From Stereocaulon alpinum (taxonomy: Eukaryota; Ascomycota; Lecanoromycetes; Lecanorales; Stereocaulaceae): a stretch of DNA of 64,000 bases. The notes beneath the pieces are model-generated. The model ran no database searches. It had not been told where the DNA came from and saw only the letters and a program-made list of their open reading frames with translations. Shown piece after piece: positions 45,296 through 57,135 of the stretch (positions are counted from its first letter, which is position 1; every line of letters begins with the position of its first letter). The stretch covers positions 124,001-188,000 of the forward strand of contig JAEUBA010000013.1 in the NCBI GenBank assembly GCA_018257865.1, given 5' to 3'. Both the position numbers and the translations under genes were made by a program.

Positions 45296-48171
45296 GGCTG
45301 TCCAGGTCACTTATAATCCAAATCGAGTACCTAGCATCTGGAGGGTTTCTTGGTGGCCACTTCAATGCCCGATGCAACAAACATTCAACTGGTGCAATGG
45401 AACGGTTTGCATGATCCCGATATACCAGCCGAACATATTGACGACGCGATCCGCGATGTCTTGGCATCTGCTAGAAGACACTACTACCGAGGTTTAGCCG
45501 GCCAGCTAGTGTCATGAAGGCCTAAGGTACATACTCTTCTCAACTAGAGATCGTTTGCATGACGCCAAAGGACAACAAGGAGAATGTCGATACCTTCTAG
45601 ATCCCACTTATGAGCGTAGTGATCGATTGGTATCCTCGATACAAGATCTTGGCGTCATACAAGATTTTCGGGCCGTACGAGTCCGAACATCACTTCGAAC
45701 ATTGATCAATTTTGAGCTCTAACGTAATCAAAGTCGTTGTCACAGAAACTCGTGGCAAAGAGAACATCGCGGAACAACGACATGTTGTTCGAACGACGTA
45801 GAGTGGTCCCTGGCCGAATCAGAAGATCCTAACAACTCTGTATCCCACTCGCGGTCTTTGTACACTCAAACGCTCTGCGTATCGCTATGACATATTAGCA
45901 GCCTCCATTCAGATTCCGCAACCACAATAGCGATACCTATGCTGCAACATGTAGCCGAGCTCACGACATCCATAATCTTCGAGTATATGGATCCTTCCAC
46001 ATCCACGATTTTCACTCCTAGGGGCTCGTGAGATGCTAAAGCCCAAGAGCAGCCAGCTCATAGCTTATAAATACATAACTCCGTGCTTGACTAGTATCCT
46101 GGTACCAGACTCTTCCTCGCCACCACTGGCGCCAAGGGACGACTTCCTGTCAGGTCGCTTTGAGCGATACATGAAGTAGAGAGGAGAAAAGTATGGCGGC
46201 GCTGAACACGGTGCTGGAGCATCCGGCGATGGCCAATGGCTCGATCACGCCCTCAAGGTTACCGTGACGGCCCAATGAGAGACAAGGTCGCAGTGGCAGC
46301 TTGGACCACGCAAGACCGGCAGGTGTTGGGGTTAGGACACTTCTGTTCCCTTTTAGACATCTCTGCATCTGTGACTTGCTACACCGGGCGATTTGAGAAG
46401 TCATTCCTACTTGGGTGCTCTTCGATTTGAAGAAGGCCAGAGATTGCCAAGAGATGCATATGATGAGAGATGGTTGTATCTCAACGAGCTGTGCAGGGAT
46501 CATGATATTGCTAGACAGGTCTATTACTGTAGGTTCTCTACAATACTTCTGGAATTTACCTACGTAATATTGGGAGCTCGCCATGTTGTATTTAAGACAT
46601 AGTTGCTATGCCGATCAGCGCAATGACTAACCTGTTGAGAGCTGTTACGGCGACAAAGTTGTTGAGGAAGGTGCGTGCGTTTCGGTGCCAGCGTCGCATC
46701 CAGAGAAGCTTGGTCATGAAACCTTGCAGAGAGGATAATGACAGCACTCATGGCCGCGCAAACGATCGCGCGTTGAAGGGTTCATGCTCGCACACCAGAC
46801 TCTCACAATATATGTGATGCAAGGGAATGGAATCTTCATTGAGCTCCTCAGCTTTCAGCTTAGTGGCAGTCACTCTGGGGGCCTGCTCCAGCTGCAATTG
46901 CTCACCAATGTCCGATGCTGGAATTGCTCTCTCGTCGAGCGTGGCGCAGGAGTAATACCGCATTGGCTGAGTAAAATCAACTCGTTCCCACATTTTGATC
47001 GTCTGGTACATAGAGATTACAATCTCTGCAAGAGTGAATGTTGGGACCAGCATGGAGGCTAGAATTTTTCAGCTTGCAAGATTACAAGGTTGCCTGCGAA
47101 GACGTGTAAGATGACGGGCAGCGACGGTGGTTGCAGCACCCACAACGAATGTTGAAACGAGCAGTCCGGTAACCGAACAAGCATCGTTGCGGAGAACCGG
47201 AGCCCGAGCCAGTGTGTTGTTGGATATGACATAGACGAGTGTCTTCCCGTTTCATATGGTAGAGACATGGTAATATAGGTCGTAAGACTTTGCTAAAGAG
47301 GATGTTCCGTTCTGGGGGTATTGTATGTTTTTTTGAGTGCTGCGCATGGGGGCGCGCTGAACGCGAAACAGCCCCCGGCCTCGCCCCTAATCTTGAGCGG
47401 CCATCGCAAAACCAACATTACGAGGCTGTATATGACGGATAAGCCACTTACCCATATTTTCCAGCTCATTAGGATAGCACATTGTAATTATGGAGCAGCG
47501 ACTAGGTTTCCAATCAACGAGGATGAGGTACCTGAATCAGCAGATCGAAGTGCTATTTCTAGGATCCGTGCTGGAGTTCACGTTGAGATTGGGGCGAAGC
47601 ATCTAGATCTTATTCTTAAACCCAGGAGCCTTTGAACCTAAAAGCTGGATTATCTGTATGTACATCACGCTGGACAGAGATCAGAGTCGAAGGTATCAAG
47701 TGTCATCAAGAGACGACTTGATGGACATGTGCAGCAAGGTCACCCCTCAACCGGCAGCGCCCGCCAACCGACAAACCTTTCTACAGCTCGTCACGTAGAC
47801 GAACATCAAACAAAGGTGTTAGTGTAGAGACTGTAGAGGAACTACAGAATTACGCGCGAAAACATATTGTCGAACGCTGTACTTGTGGATTCACAGGGGG
47901 AGTTACGGGTTAGGGAGTTGTTGAAAGGGAGTTGTTAATTGTCTGGTCAACCCGTCTACGTACCCATTGCTGCATGGTTACGTATTCTGAGGGCTAGCGG
48001 CAACAGTGGGCTAAGCTTTTAACAGTCCACCTTGTACAAACCTGATTTCTCATCTAGCCCGGCCTTCAGCCTCGTTCACTAATAACTTGCTTTGTCTCGA
48101 AATCCGTATCAAGCTGAAGAGTATGGCTTGTCATTGACCACGACTAGTATTTATCCTTTTTCAAGTTCGAC
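45296..48171. other. Long gene-poor interval
   Basis: 2.9 kb with no supported gene. The 144-codon minus frame at 46150-46584 and the 101-codon frame at 46748-47053 lack motifs and overlap frames on the other strand. A short direct repeat, GGGAGTTGTT, occurs twice near 47910-47940. Confidence 0.45.
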
Positions 48172-49685
48172 ATGGCAGGTCAACGTGTGCTGCGTGGATG
48201 CATCCGCTTCTCAAGCATGCTTCTCCTTGCCATCCTCGGATTTCATGGGACCGACCTCTACAACGCTGTTGTGGTGCTCGAGGTCTTCCAGCTACTACCC
48301 CACGGTCGTCAATTCCTCAAAGGTCTACAGATCATGGCGCAAGTGGGTATTGTCTACTACGTATGGAACATGATCGTTTTGGTACCTGCATGCTTCGGGA
48401 ACGGACTGGCACTTGTGCTCATTGGACTCGGGGACCTTGCCCTAGCTCTCCCATTATTGTTCGGTGTGATCTACCAGTCTGAATATCTGCCTCATTCAAG
48501 ATCAGACTGCCAATATGCTGTGACTTGGAAGAATGCTTCTGGCAATTCAAATTTCTTTCAAGTTGCGAGTAACCTCTCTTTCTTTGCTACGACGCCTCAA
48601 GTGGTTTGTCAGAATTGCTTTCGCAACTGGGTATTTGGAATATCTATAACGTAATATCACACATTCCTTGTCTTTGCATACGGTGCTGACTATGTAACCT
48701 TGAACGCAGTATCTTGTCCATGCTTTGTGCTATCTTCAGCATCATCGGAGGCTACTTTCTCGGCTTAGGTACGAACAATACCCGAATTGCATCTAGCTTG
48801 TACTCGGCAATCTCCAAGTCCATCAAGCAGATCTTCTTTTATATGACATCAGGACTGCGATATAGACTCCATTATCATGCAAAGTCACGTCAGAGGATCA
48901 GGGTGGAAAAGATGTTCGAACTGCGCACCTTGAATACAAAACACGAGAGTTATAAGCTGGGGGCTCCGACTACTACATTAAGCCCTGGGATTCATCTCCA
49001 GCAATTTGGCCTTCTTTCCAACTATGACCTCCTGATGATGGTCATCCGGAGTGTACACTTCGTGGACGTTATCAACTTGAGTCTAGCATCAAAAAGCCTA
49101 CGAGAAGCGCTGCTTCCAGGAGCGGGTCTCGCTGCCCGTTCTGAAGCTCTGAGAACTTACACTTGCGAGGATGGCACCAAAAGCCGGTGTTGGATCTGTG
49201 ACATCCAGATTTGTCGTGTGCGTCAATATTGATAAACTATATCACCGTATAAAGCTAATTGACTCACTTAGTTGTGCCTCCTGAATCGCACCCTTCCCGT
49301 CACAAAAGCCTTCTCTCACCTCCACAATTGCAGACTCTACTGCTCTAAATGCTATTCCAGCACCATTTGCCGACTGGGAAGGTTCAAACATTCTCAGTCT
49401 TGTCGGATGTGGCTTCCCTCCAAAGAGATCCCAAGAAGCGGGCATTATGGGATGTTCGTGCGCGATATCTGTCAGCTTTGTGATCGAATGACTTTTGAAC
49501 AGCAACTTTCGCGGCGTGAAGCACGAGATCGAGCGGAAATCGAGCGATCGGCGCACCAACAACTCCTATGCTGGCGATGCAGTATGTCACTACCAACCGG
49601 ACCTCGTTGGTGGGTGTGCTCGGCGTGCTCCTCTGAATGCCAGGATCATGTTCACCCACCTTGGGCTGAGATATTGGAGGTATAG
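48172..49685 (+). CDS. Multi-pass membrane protein with F-box-like segment and C-terminal Cys pairs
   Basis: Three exons, 48172..48650, 48710..49217 and 49272..49685, with introns of 59 and 54 nt. Phases close at 466 residues. The first 190 residues hold about four hydrophobic helices, including IMAQVGIVYYVWNMIVLVPA and ILSMLCAIFSIIGGYFLG (the latter restored by splicing). Next comes an F-box-like stretch, LLSNYDLLMMVIRSVHFVDV (about residues 275-295), then LASKSLREAL. The C-terminal part is Cys-rich: CWICDIQIC, NCRLYCSKCY, ICQLCDRM, LLCWRCSMSLPTGPRWW, CSACSSEC and a final HPPW, suggesting zinc binding. Proteins with this F-box/WICxxQIC/GPRWW layout occur in ascomycetes, but I know no function. 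A membrane-tethered SCF adaptor is conceivable but untested. Confidence 0.75.
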
Positions 49686-51330
49686 ATTTCGGGTTTTGAC
49701 CAGACACCGAGACTCCTCATTTAACTCTCGTATGTTCTCTGTTAATTGAAATCTTCAAGGTGTCTCACTCTAAGACACCGTAAGTCGTTGTGCTCTCATA
49801 CATGCAAGAATTACTCGTTTGTAACAGCACACAAAGCCCCAAAGAGTTCCAGAGAATGAGGTTTCACTGCGTAGCGCCACATTCACCAAGTCATGGAGCG
49901 TCTACTGGCGCCTGCTTCACCCGCCAATCGTGCTCTTACCCTGTTCCTGCTTCCGCAACACTCATCCTCGCCGTCCCAGCTTTCCCACCGACATCACCAA
50001 CTCGAATGACACGACATCGCTTGCTGCATACATGATACCTGTTTCTATGACGACACTAGTAGTATCCGCTACACTTATGAGTCCCTAGCCTAATGTTGGG
50101 ATGCCGTGTTGTAATTCATAACCATTCTAAGCGGCAACTTCCACACTATCTTCACCAGACAATGCCGCAAAAGCCGCACCGCACCATCAGCGTACTCGCT
50201 CATACTCTAGGAAAGGCAGAAAGGATGCTAAGAAGAGCTGCACCTTCAAATTTCCCCTGCGATCGACAGGTAAGGCTGCGAGCCTTCTCAGCGATTTCTA
50301 ACCAATTACACGAACGTGTTGCTTGAGACGAGCGTGGGTATGCCCAGCTTCGGTGGGAAGATCGCTGTCAAAGCTGTGGAGACTACGTATGTATCAATAG
50401 ATGTCAATGATGTAGAGCCGATAGACGGAAATAGCGACGAAGTTGTTGTAAGGTTGTCACTGATCTCTGTGGTCCGGGTTTGAAATGTAAATTGGACCAA
50501 TTGTAGAGATTAAGGACTTGGGGTCCGGTTCAAGATTGTGTCCATCTGAACCACAGAGATTAATGAATTTTGTATGTCTGAACGAATTGCCATGACCTTC
50601 AAAGACCCCTGTGCTATCCTACGGAGCTACCTACTCAGCTACCTTGACCCCGGAGCTAAACGTCAGCTTATCAACCATGCTTGGCGTGAGGGCTTAGCCC
50701 CGAAGCTGGCTTGATGTCCGCGCTAGCTTCCTCTCCGAGGTCTTGGCATTCTACGTGGTTGGACCAGCGACCATCTTAGTCAGATGGATATGATTTAGCC
50801 AACATTCAGATTTCAAGGTGAGCCAACTGTGATGGTCAAAAAGGCCAATCAGCCACAAGAGCCACCACAACGTTTCAAGAACTGATTGATTCTTGACAGC
50901 CTTGTGCTGTCGTTAGACCGAGAAGCTCCTCAGTAGCAGAGGCCACGGATCCAGTGTCCTTGTATCTAAATAGGAGACTAAGGCAAACGTTATACAAGCG
51001 GCTGAGCAGCGTTTATTGTATCATAAGTTCCCACCCCCGTGGTGGTAGTAAGCAGTACCCCACTCGAGTTTGTTACCACCCTACTTTAACATCCGAAGTC
51101 CAATAACCCACGTTGCTTCCCGACTCACTCAACGCCACCCTTCGCCCAATATCGCCCCATTGCTGGTGCATCGATAAAGCTCGCTGTCTCTCGCTCATTG
51201 CAACTTCATTTCCATGGAAGTCCTAACGACAGCGCCAACGTCTTCAAAGGTTCATTTCAAGGGTGTCAGTAGTGAAGAAGGTCTGAAACTGTGAGAATCT
51301 CCACATTCCTTTGCCTTTATCATCATCTGA
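49686..51330. other. Intergenic, nothing recognised
   Basis: 1.6 kb between the membrane protein gene and the first BTB gene. It has short ORFs only and no repeats recognised. Confidence 0.5.
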
Positions 51331-51966
51331 ATGACCTCTAGACTGGAAGGTTGTGATGCTGTCAAGATCATCGTGGGTACTGAAACTCAAAAGACGTGGT
51401 CACTACCGAAGAAACTCCTTGCTCATGTCTCGCCCTTCTTTGACGCTGCCCTGAACGGCTCATGGGTCGAAGCAACGTCTAATAACATCAGTCTCCCAGA
51501 AGACAACCCTGCAGCCTTTGAGACTTTCGTCCAATGGATCTACATTGGGAAGATGAACACCGGCTCGCCAGATGATATCCCAACGTATATTGAGGCTTGG
51601 ACGCTGGGTGATAAGCTTGGGTGCCCTGCCTTCCAAGACTGCGCCATGCTTCAACTACTTTACCTCCAGAACGATACATACATAGAACCGAAGACTGTGC
51701 AGCTTGCGTATGAAGGATCCATGGCAGGGTCAAGACTTCGAAAATGGGCGCTGCAAGAATTTTCTGTGGGCATTGGTTCCAAGGAATTCGTGGAGACGGC
51801 AGAGGAGTGGGCCTGTGTGGCTAAAACTACGGTAGACTTTGGGTACGATTATGTCCAAGCATCTGCGGCTTGTTCCGCAGCACTCGGGGCCAGTGCCATC
51901 GACGCAGGACAACAGTACCTTGAAGTCCTTGTGTACGAAGATGAACGCCTCGACAAGTGTACATGA
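51331..51966 (+). CDS. BTB/POZ domain protein (copy 1)
   Basis: Single exon of 211 residues. The N-terminal BTB/POZ fold spans about residues 7-75: DAVKIIVGT, WSLPKKLLAHVSPFFDAAL, ISLPEDNPAAFETFVQWIY. The rest is helical, with EAWTLGDKLGCPAFQDCAM and GSRLRKWALQEFSV, which are conserved in the family of fungal BTB-only proteins. There is no Kelch, zinc-finger or other partner domain. BTB domains mediate dimerisation and can act as cullin-3 adaptors, but for this short fungal class no role is established. It heads a group of three related copies on the same strand (copy 2 at 52775, a broken copy at 54796). Confidence 0.88.
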   Translation: MTSRLEGCDAVKIIVGTETQKTWSLPKKLLAHVSPFFDAALNGSWVEATSNNISLPEDNPAAFETFVQWIYIGKMNTGSPDDIPTYIEAWTLGDKLGCPAFQDCAMLQLLYLQNDTYIEPKTVQLAYEGSMAGSRLRKWALQEFSVGIGSKEFVETAEEWACVAKTTVDFGYDYVQASAACSAALGASAIDAGQQYLEVLVYEDERLDKCT

Positions 51967-52774
51967 TCCATGAGGTATGAATTTGAAGAGTACTACTGAA
52001 GGACAGATTCTGGCTTTTTCCTGGCTTGGTGTTGCGGGAGCGATTGCGTTCGAACCACAGACCACAGGCCACAGAAGGCCGCTTATATCGATGATCATGC
52101 TCACTTACTACAAATTCCCTTGGATATGACGAAGACTGCCCTGGTAAAGTGTTGTGCGGCCTTGTTCAGCGCCTTGTGTAACAACACCATGTTACAAACG
52201 CTTATTCCTCCATGCACCGCGCCCGAATGATGAACCCTCAGCTAGTACAATACCAGCTAGAAGTGTTTGTTAGCAGCTTTGTTGGCCTAAAAACTAGTAT
52301 ATTGTCTGCTCCAACATTCAATGGTTCTGTTTGTTTCTGAGTTATTGTAAGCTGGAATCTATATGATGTGTGCTGCATTACTTCCTACTGATCAGGCATC
52401 AGCGTTTGCTATGGAAACAGGTTTCCGCCTCTGCAATAAGTTAAACCCCACCGCCTCTACGTTTTGCTTCATCAATTTAACACATTTCTTTTTGTGTAGA
52501 ACGGGAAATAGCACAAATTAGTTCCGGCGTATATATAAATATAACAATGACACGGTAACACTTGACATTGACACTTTATCCAACGTCGTTAGACCGACAC
52601 TTCGTTCCTTGACATCTCAGGGACTCAAAATTATCTCTCCTACTGGAGCAGATCCTTCGTTCCCATCAATCTTCGCTACTTCGACCTATTCGAAAGTTCA
52701 ATACAACTACTCCGTCGGAAGCATCACTCGGAGCATCACAGCAAATACTTCGTCAAAACTAGTGTATTCTCGAC
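51967..52774 (+). promoter_or_regulatory. Intergenic with a TATA-like element before BTB copy 2
   Basis: An 808-bp gap. ATATATAAATATAA lies at about 52531-52544, roughly 230 bp before the ATG at 52775, and is a plausible TATA box. The plus-strand frame at 52609-52803 ending across the start is not supported. Confidence 0.35.
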
Positions 52775-53530
52775 ATGGCGTCCCAACGAGCAAGTCTCGC
52801 TGATTACAAGGGCATCAAGGACCGAACCCTTCTGAAGCTACTCAAAGACCCAACGAACATAACCGTGAGAGTGGGAACTCAAGACGCCTCCGCAGTATGG
52901 TACCTACCAAAGACTCTCCTAACACACTGCTCAATATTCTTCTCCGCCGCCCTCAATGGCCACTTCGCCGAAGCAAACTCCAACACGGTATCACTACCCG
53001 ACGACAAACCCGAAACGTTCGAGAACTTCGTACAATGGCTGTATGCCGGCGAAATACAAGTCGACGTCCGTCCTGATGATTCTTACAAGGCTCACAAAGA
53101 ATTGTCTCGCCTCTTAGTCGAATCATGGACACTAGGTGACATGCTAGGCTGTCCAGCATTCCAAGACGCAGCAATGACCCAACTCCTCGCTCTCCACTGG
53201 AAACATGCCATCAAGCCTTCAACTGTTGATGCCGCATACGACGGATCTCTATCGGGCTCTAAGCTTCGTAAATGGGCTATGGAGCAGTTTCTCTGCGATA
53301 TCAAGGATGAGGAATACCAGGATTTTAGGGATAAGAACGTATGGGTCAAGCAGGTTCATCTCGTCCAGGACTTCGGGGAGGATTTTGTTAAGGCTTCTTT
53401 AGATCTAGGAGACTCGGAAGCTGTGAGGCCGTATATGGAGGGGCAGAAGTATATGGAGGTGTCGAAATATACGCATGCTCGTTCGTGCGATTGTTTACTG
53501 TGCTTGGGTGGTCAGTGGGTAAGACGATAG
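52775..53530 (+). CDS. BTB/POZ domain protein (copy 2)
   Basis: Single exon of 251 residues. It is a paralogue of the copy at 51331, with the same blocks: NITVRVGT, WYLPKTLLTHCSIFFSAAL, VSLPDDKPETFENFVQWLYA, ESWTLGDMLGCPAFQDAAM and GSKLRKWAMEQF. It is longer by an N-terminal leader of about 25 residues, an insert after the BTB core (RPDDSYKAHKELSRL) and a C-terminal Cys pair (CDCLLC). The two copies are clearly diverged, so the duplication is not recent. No other domain is seen. Confidence 0.9.
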   Translation: MASQRASLADYKGIKDRTLLKLLKDPTNITVRVGTQDASAVWYLPKTLLTHCSIFFSAALNGHFAEANSNTVSLPDDKPETFENFVQWLYAGEIQVDVRPDDSYKAHKELSRLLVESWTLGDMLGCPAFQDAAMTQLLALHWKHAIKPSTVDAAYDGSLSGSKLRKWAMEQFLCDIKDEEYQDFRDKNVWVKQVHLVQDFGEDFVKASLDLGDSEAVRPYMEGQKYMEVSKYTHARSCDCLLCLGGQWVRR

Positions 53531-54795
53531 ATTGGCACAGCCCGCATAGTCTTTGATTGGGACATCCTCAGAGGCGGATAAGAAATGCTCTTGCAGCTTG
53601 GATGTTATCTGTGCTCGACTTCACACTGTAGAGAATAGATCGATTGGTAGAATCAGCTCGAAATTGCATGCGGGTCCAATTACAGTATAGGTGCTCAGAA
53701 GTTGGTTTACATTTACTTTCACTTGCGTAGGTGGTCAACATTACTTCAATTTCGTGACATGTGAGGATCAGAAGATGCAAGTCGGCGACCTAGACCGATG
53801 GAGGCAGAACTGGGGACTGATCTCTAAAGCGTTAGAGACAAATTCCTCAGTATCAATGGAGGAGAAACATAAATATATCATAAACAACCAAGTAAGAAAT
53901 ATTCAGATTTTAGGAACAACAAAGCGGCTGACACACACTTCCGGCTGATAATATACCAGCTGAGAACATCCAACCTAGGCGCACTATATAAAGAATCCAG
54001 CATCATAACACAGGATACACCAAAAGGCACAGAACGGGCCAACCCAACACAAAACTTTACCACATAAACCCCCGTCGCGCCCACAGGCCTTCGTAGTAGT
54101 TAAGCACGACCATCGATAAATCCGCTCTCTATTAAATATGATCCATCATCTGAAATCTCCGCAATCTTGCCCTCCCAGATCATTCCTGAGCAATAGGAGA
54201 ACAGGATCTTACAGACCACTAGGATAGGATAGTTGGAGATAACATCAACGGGAAATAATTCCCCCAGCTGGGCTTGAGAGGTGTGGAGATTGATATACGT
54301 AGGACGAACGAGACCATAGGTGCAGTGAGGGACGACGTACTTTGCCCGGACGCGCACGCGCTCTTGTTGATGCTTTTGAGAAAATCGGTCTGCTCGCTTC
54401 TCGGAAAGAGAGTGTCGTGAGAGACACTGCTGAGCTAGTAGATTAGCTGGTTTGAGACCTGATAGCCTAGCTAAAGTGGGGTTTATTGCCAAAGTCGCTC
54501 GTATCAGCACCCGGGTTGTTCACCAAAGCGTTCTCGTGACCAACACCTCATGAACGCGGCTGAAGCTATCTTTCACCACCTTCAGACCCTCGCTATTTCT
54601 CCAATGAAAGCGAAGCGCCAAAAGCTAGAGCAATCTTCAGCGGAGGTTGAGATAAAGGGGCCTCCCCATGGCTTCATCATTTTCTGATCCTGATAGCTTG
54701 CGAGGCATTCGCAACAAAGATAGCCTCGTGATGTCAGGGGTGTCATGCTCGCGTATCCGAAAATGTATTGACAGGTCTGCAGGCTTGAAGGCACC
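53531..54795. other. Intergenic between BTB copy 2 and the decayed copy
   Basis: A minus-strand frame of 136 codons (54510..54100) opens with GTG rather than ATG and has no motif, so I do not support it as a gene. The remainder is AT-rich with nothing recognised. Confidence 0.4.
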
Positions 54796-55428
54796 TCGAT
54801 TGCTGTCACTGTTGGCTTGCTATTGTAAAATGACATTCTCGCACCTGGACGCTGCCGAAGAAGTTACTCACCACTCACTCGCTATACTTTAGAGATATCT
54901 TCAAAAAGGAGACATATAACACGCAAAGATTCTGTACTGTTGGCGTGGATGCTGCTGCAATAGAAACGTTGATTCAACAGCTCTATATCGGCGAGATTTG
55001 ATACTTCCGCTACTTGCATTGGTGACTCCCACCACCTGGTGAAAGCGTGGGTTCTGGGCGAAAAGTTCCGATGTCCAGTATTCTAAGACCATGCTACGGT
55101 TCAGCTTATGAGAAGCCATTGTCAATGCGGTATTGCCCCTGCGATGCTAGAAGCCATCTATGCTGGATTGGACGCCGGCTCAGAGCTTCGCCAGTGGGCC
55201 TTGGATCAGTTGACCTACCGGCTCAGGCATGGGACTCGGGGCAGGATGATTGGGATCGAGGACCTCAATGACGAGAACTGGGTCTTGTATGCTAGAGACA
55301 TCAGAGACTTCGGCTGGGATTTTCTCAGGGTGTTTCTCCATGCCGGTGCAGGTGTGGAAGGCGCGAACAATCCATGTGAGAATGGGCAACGGTACATGAA
55401 AGTCTTGACACACGAGAAGGACGCATAA
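54796..55428 (+). pseudogene. Decayed BTB/POZ gene (copy 3)
   Basis: Clear BTB paralogue text is spread over two frames. One frame has LPKKLLTTHSLYFRDIF and ETLIQQLYIGEI, then stops at TGA 54999-55001. Another frame carries VTVGLL upstream, and downstream KAWVLGEKFRCPVF, then a stop TAA at 55084-55086 exactly where intact copies have Gln in CPAFQD. After this DHATVQL and ELRQWALDQL follow, and a 106-codon open tail ends at 55428. At least two stops and two frame changes make a functional product unlikely. The Gln-to-TAA change is a C-to-T transition, which could reflect RIP or ordinary mutation. An unrecognised intron could explain one frame change, but not the stop at 55084. Confidence 0.8.
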
Positions 55429-55679
55429 GAAAAAGATGATAAGCGCGGAAATGTCAAGGGCGACATCCGAGTCACACACGAGATGGGTGTGGAAGATTTA
55501 ATGATGACAAAACGAGCTATCAGATCAAGGCGAGGAGAATACATTACGTGTGTACAGCCTGAAATAAATTTTTTGCAAGGTACTCCCTGTTTCCAGACAT
55601 TCTTTGTAGGCCCGATGAGTTGTTTGAGACCTTGTCACCTCCAGCTCACAATGCATGATGTTGCAACATTCCCAAATTC

Positions 55680-56689
55680 TCAGCTTAGCCCTTCATCTCC
55701 AAAATCGCTAGCGGTAGAACACCCACTGTTTGCCTGTTTCCCCTGCGATGCACGTGAAAGTTGACTCCCCACACAAGCAGCAATCAAACCTAGCGCCACT
55801 AGTCTACCTCGTAGTACATCTTCCTGTTTCCATCCGCCCGGCACATGCAGGAAAACGCAGGGCCTTGTCCCACTCGCATCGCGTCGCCAGTACTCAAGCA
55901 TAGAGGTATAGTAGGTAAAATCGCAGAGGTAATGGCCCGCATTATTGGAGGGGCGCACATCCTCGCTCATCAGACCTGACTTCCACCGCCTCCATACATC
56001 ATCCGGATCAAAACCAGTGTGTAGTATTTCAGGAGAATTGTAAGTCTCTTTCCAGTACGTATCTCCCTGCAGGGTCTTCCCTTCGACATCTGGCTTATTG
56101 TAGCCGTCTCGATGTGCGCACGTCTCAAGAGTATAGAATTTGCGGCCGGGGGCCATACCGATATTCAGGACTATGTCATAGTTCGGGGTCTCCTTAGGAA
56201 CATTAGCGACGACGTGGAGGTAGTCCGGTTCGCTATGGGCTGGTTCCACGTCCGGCGACAGGGGTCTCGAGCCATCGCTAGAGAAGAGAAGCTTCGGTAT
56301 GACGTCTCGGACATAGCTGTAGGCGACGAGGATCGGAGTCGGGTGTGTGTGAATAATGATCTTAGGAAGGTGAGGCCGCTCGTAGGTATTGGGGAGGCTT
56401 CTGGCAATTAGGTAGGAAGGATTGGTCTTGTTTTCCCCAAAGGACTGGGTTGATGGATCAGCTAGAGTTGAGACGAAATACCTAAATACCAGCGATGGGT
56501 CTCGACTCAGAGTAAACAACGCACACCAAACCCTGTCACCAGAACATTGATCTCCTTCTCCGCATCGTCCGCCTCAGTTGCCAGTGAGCCCATTGCCCAC
56601 AGTGCTTCGTTATGGTGGAGATGATACATTCTGGGGAGTGGAGATCGATAAGATTCCGACCCCGCTAAACTAGGTGGCGTTAACTTCAT
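55680..56689 (-). CDS. Pyroglutamyl-peptidase I-like protein (peptidase family C15)
   Basis: Expected to remove N-terminal pyroglutamate from peptides in the cytosol. Two exons, 56689..56525 and 56444..55680, with an 80-nt intron. Splicing restores VLVTGFGSFGENKTNPSYLI, the family's N-terminal block (normally TGFxPF with N-PS). Phases close at 309 residues. Other C15-like blocks are GMAPGRKFYTLETCAHRDGY, DVRPSNNAGHYLCDFTYY with the likely catalytic Cys, and VFLHVPG with the likely catalytic His. The expected Pro of GFxPF is Ser here. The fungal forms are longer than bacterial ones (about 215 residues). The start is uncertain: the ATG at 56689 is the first in a frame that stays open upstream. 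Confidence 0.82.
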
Positions 56690-56853
56690 CAACTGATACT
56701 GCACGCCCTCAACCAATACCAGCTAGAAAGTCGAAAAGCCAGTCCTCATAGCTTTAAGACCACACATTGTTGGTTTCGCATTCGAAGAACTGTGAGAATG
56801 GCCTTTTCGGATCAATATGAACACGGTAGCGGTTGGGTGCATCTGCAAGCCCT

Positions 56854-57135
56854 TCATCCATACAATAGGTCATGAGTTAAGATGAGACAATGCGTTCGTA
56901 ATTTGGAAATCCTGTGCATCAGTGACAGATACATGTGTTTTCCTTCCGTGGGCCAGATACGTCCGCAAACGACTTGAGAAGCAGTCGCCCAGCCTCGATT
57001 CGAACAACTCATTGCGATGGTGACATCGCACGCAGAATGTTCGATCAAAGGCATTAATGTGAGCGGAGCTAGGGTTATGAATGCTGTTGACAACATGGCA
57101 AAGAACAGGAACGTGAGAAAGGTCATCGCCCTCAT
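56854..57135 (-). CDS. Candidate small secreted Cys-containing protein (tentative)
   Basis: From the ATG at 57135 a 93-codon frame begins with MRAMTFLTFLFFAMLSTAF, a good signal-peptide-like segment. It continues with a short mature chain holding four Cys residues (SACDVT, MSCSNRG, VVCGRI, THCLI). This is the profile of small secreted proteins of plant-associated fungi. However, a longer frame (to 57174), an overlapping minus-strand frame and a plus-strand frame cover the same bases. I recognise no family, and without transcript evidence it may be spurious. Confidence 0.28.
   Translation of the reverse strand: MRAMTFLTFLFFAMLSTAFITLAPLTLMPLIEHSACDVTIAMSCSNRGWATASQVVCGRIWPTEGKHMYLSLMHRISKLRTHCLILTHDLLYG

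Noticed and set aside
46150..47053. Minus-strand ORFs in the 45-48 kb gap
   Set aside because: No motif, and equally long frames on the other strand. Consistent with random open frames.
52020..52060. tRNA B-box-like sequences such as GTTCGAACC
   Set aside because: Scattered TTCGAA-type matches (also near 4760 and 62445) have no A box, no acceptor-stem pairing and no anticodon arm nearby.
54100..54510. 136-codon minus-strand gene
   Set aside because: It starts at GTG, has no ATG near the N-terminus, no motif, and no splice partner was found.
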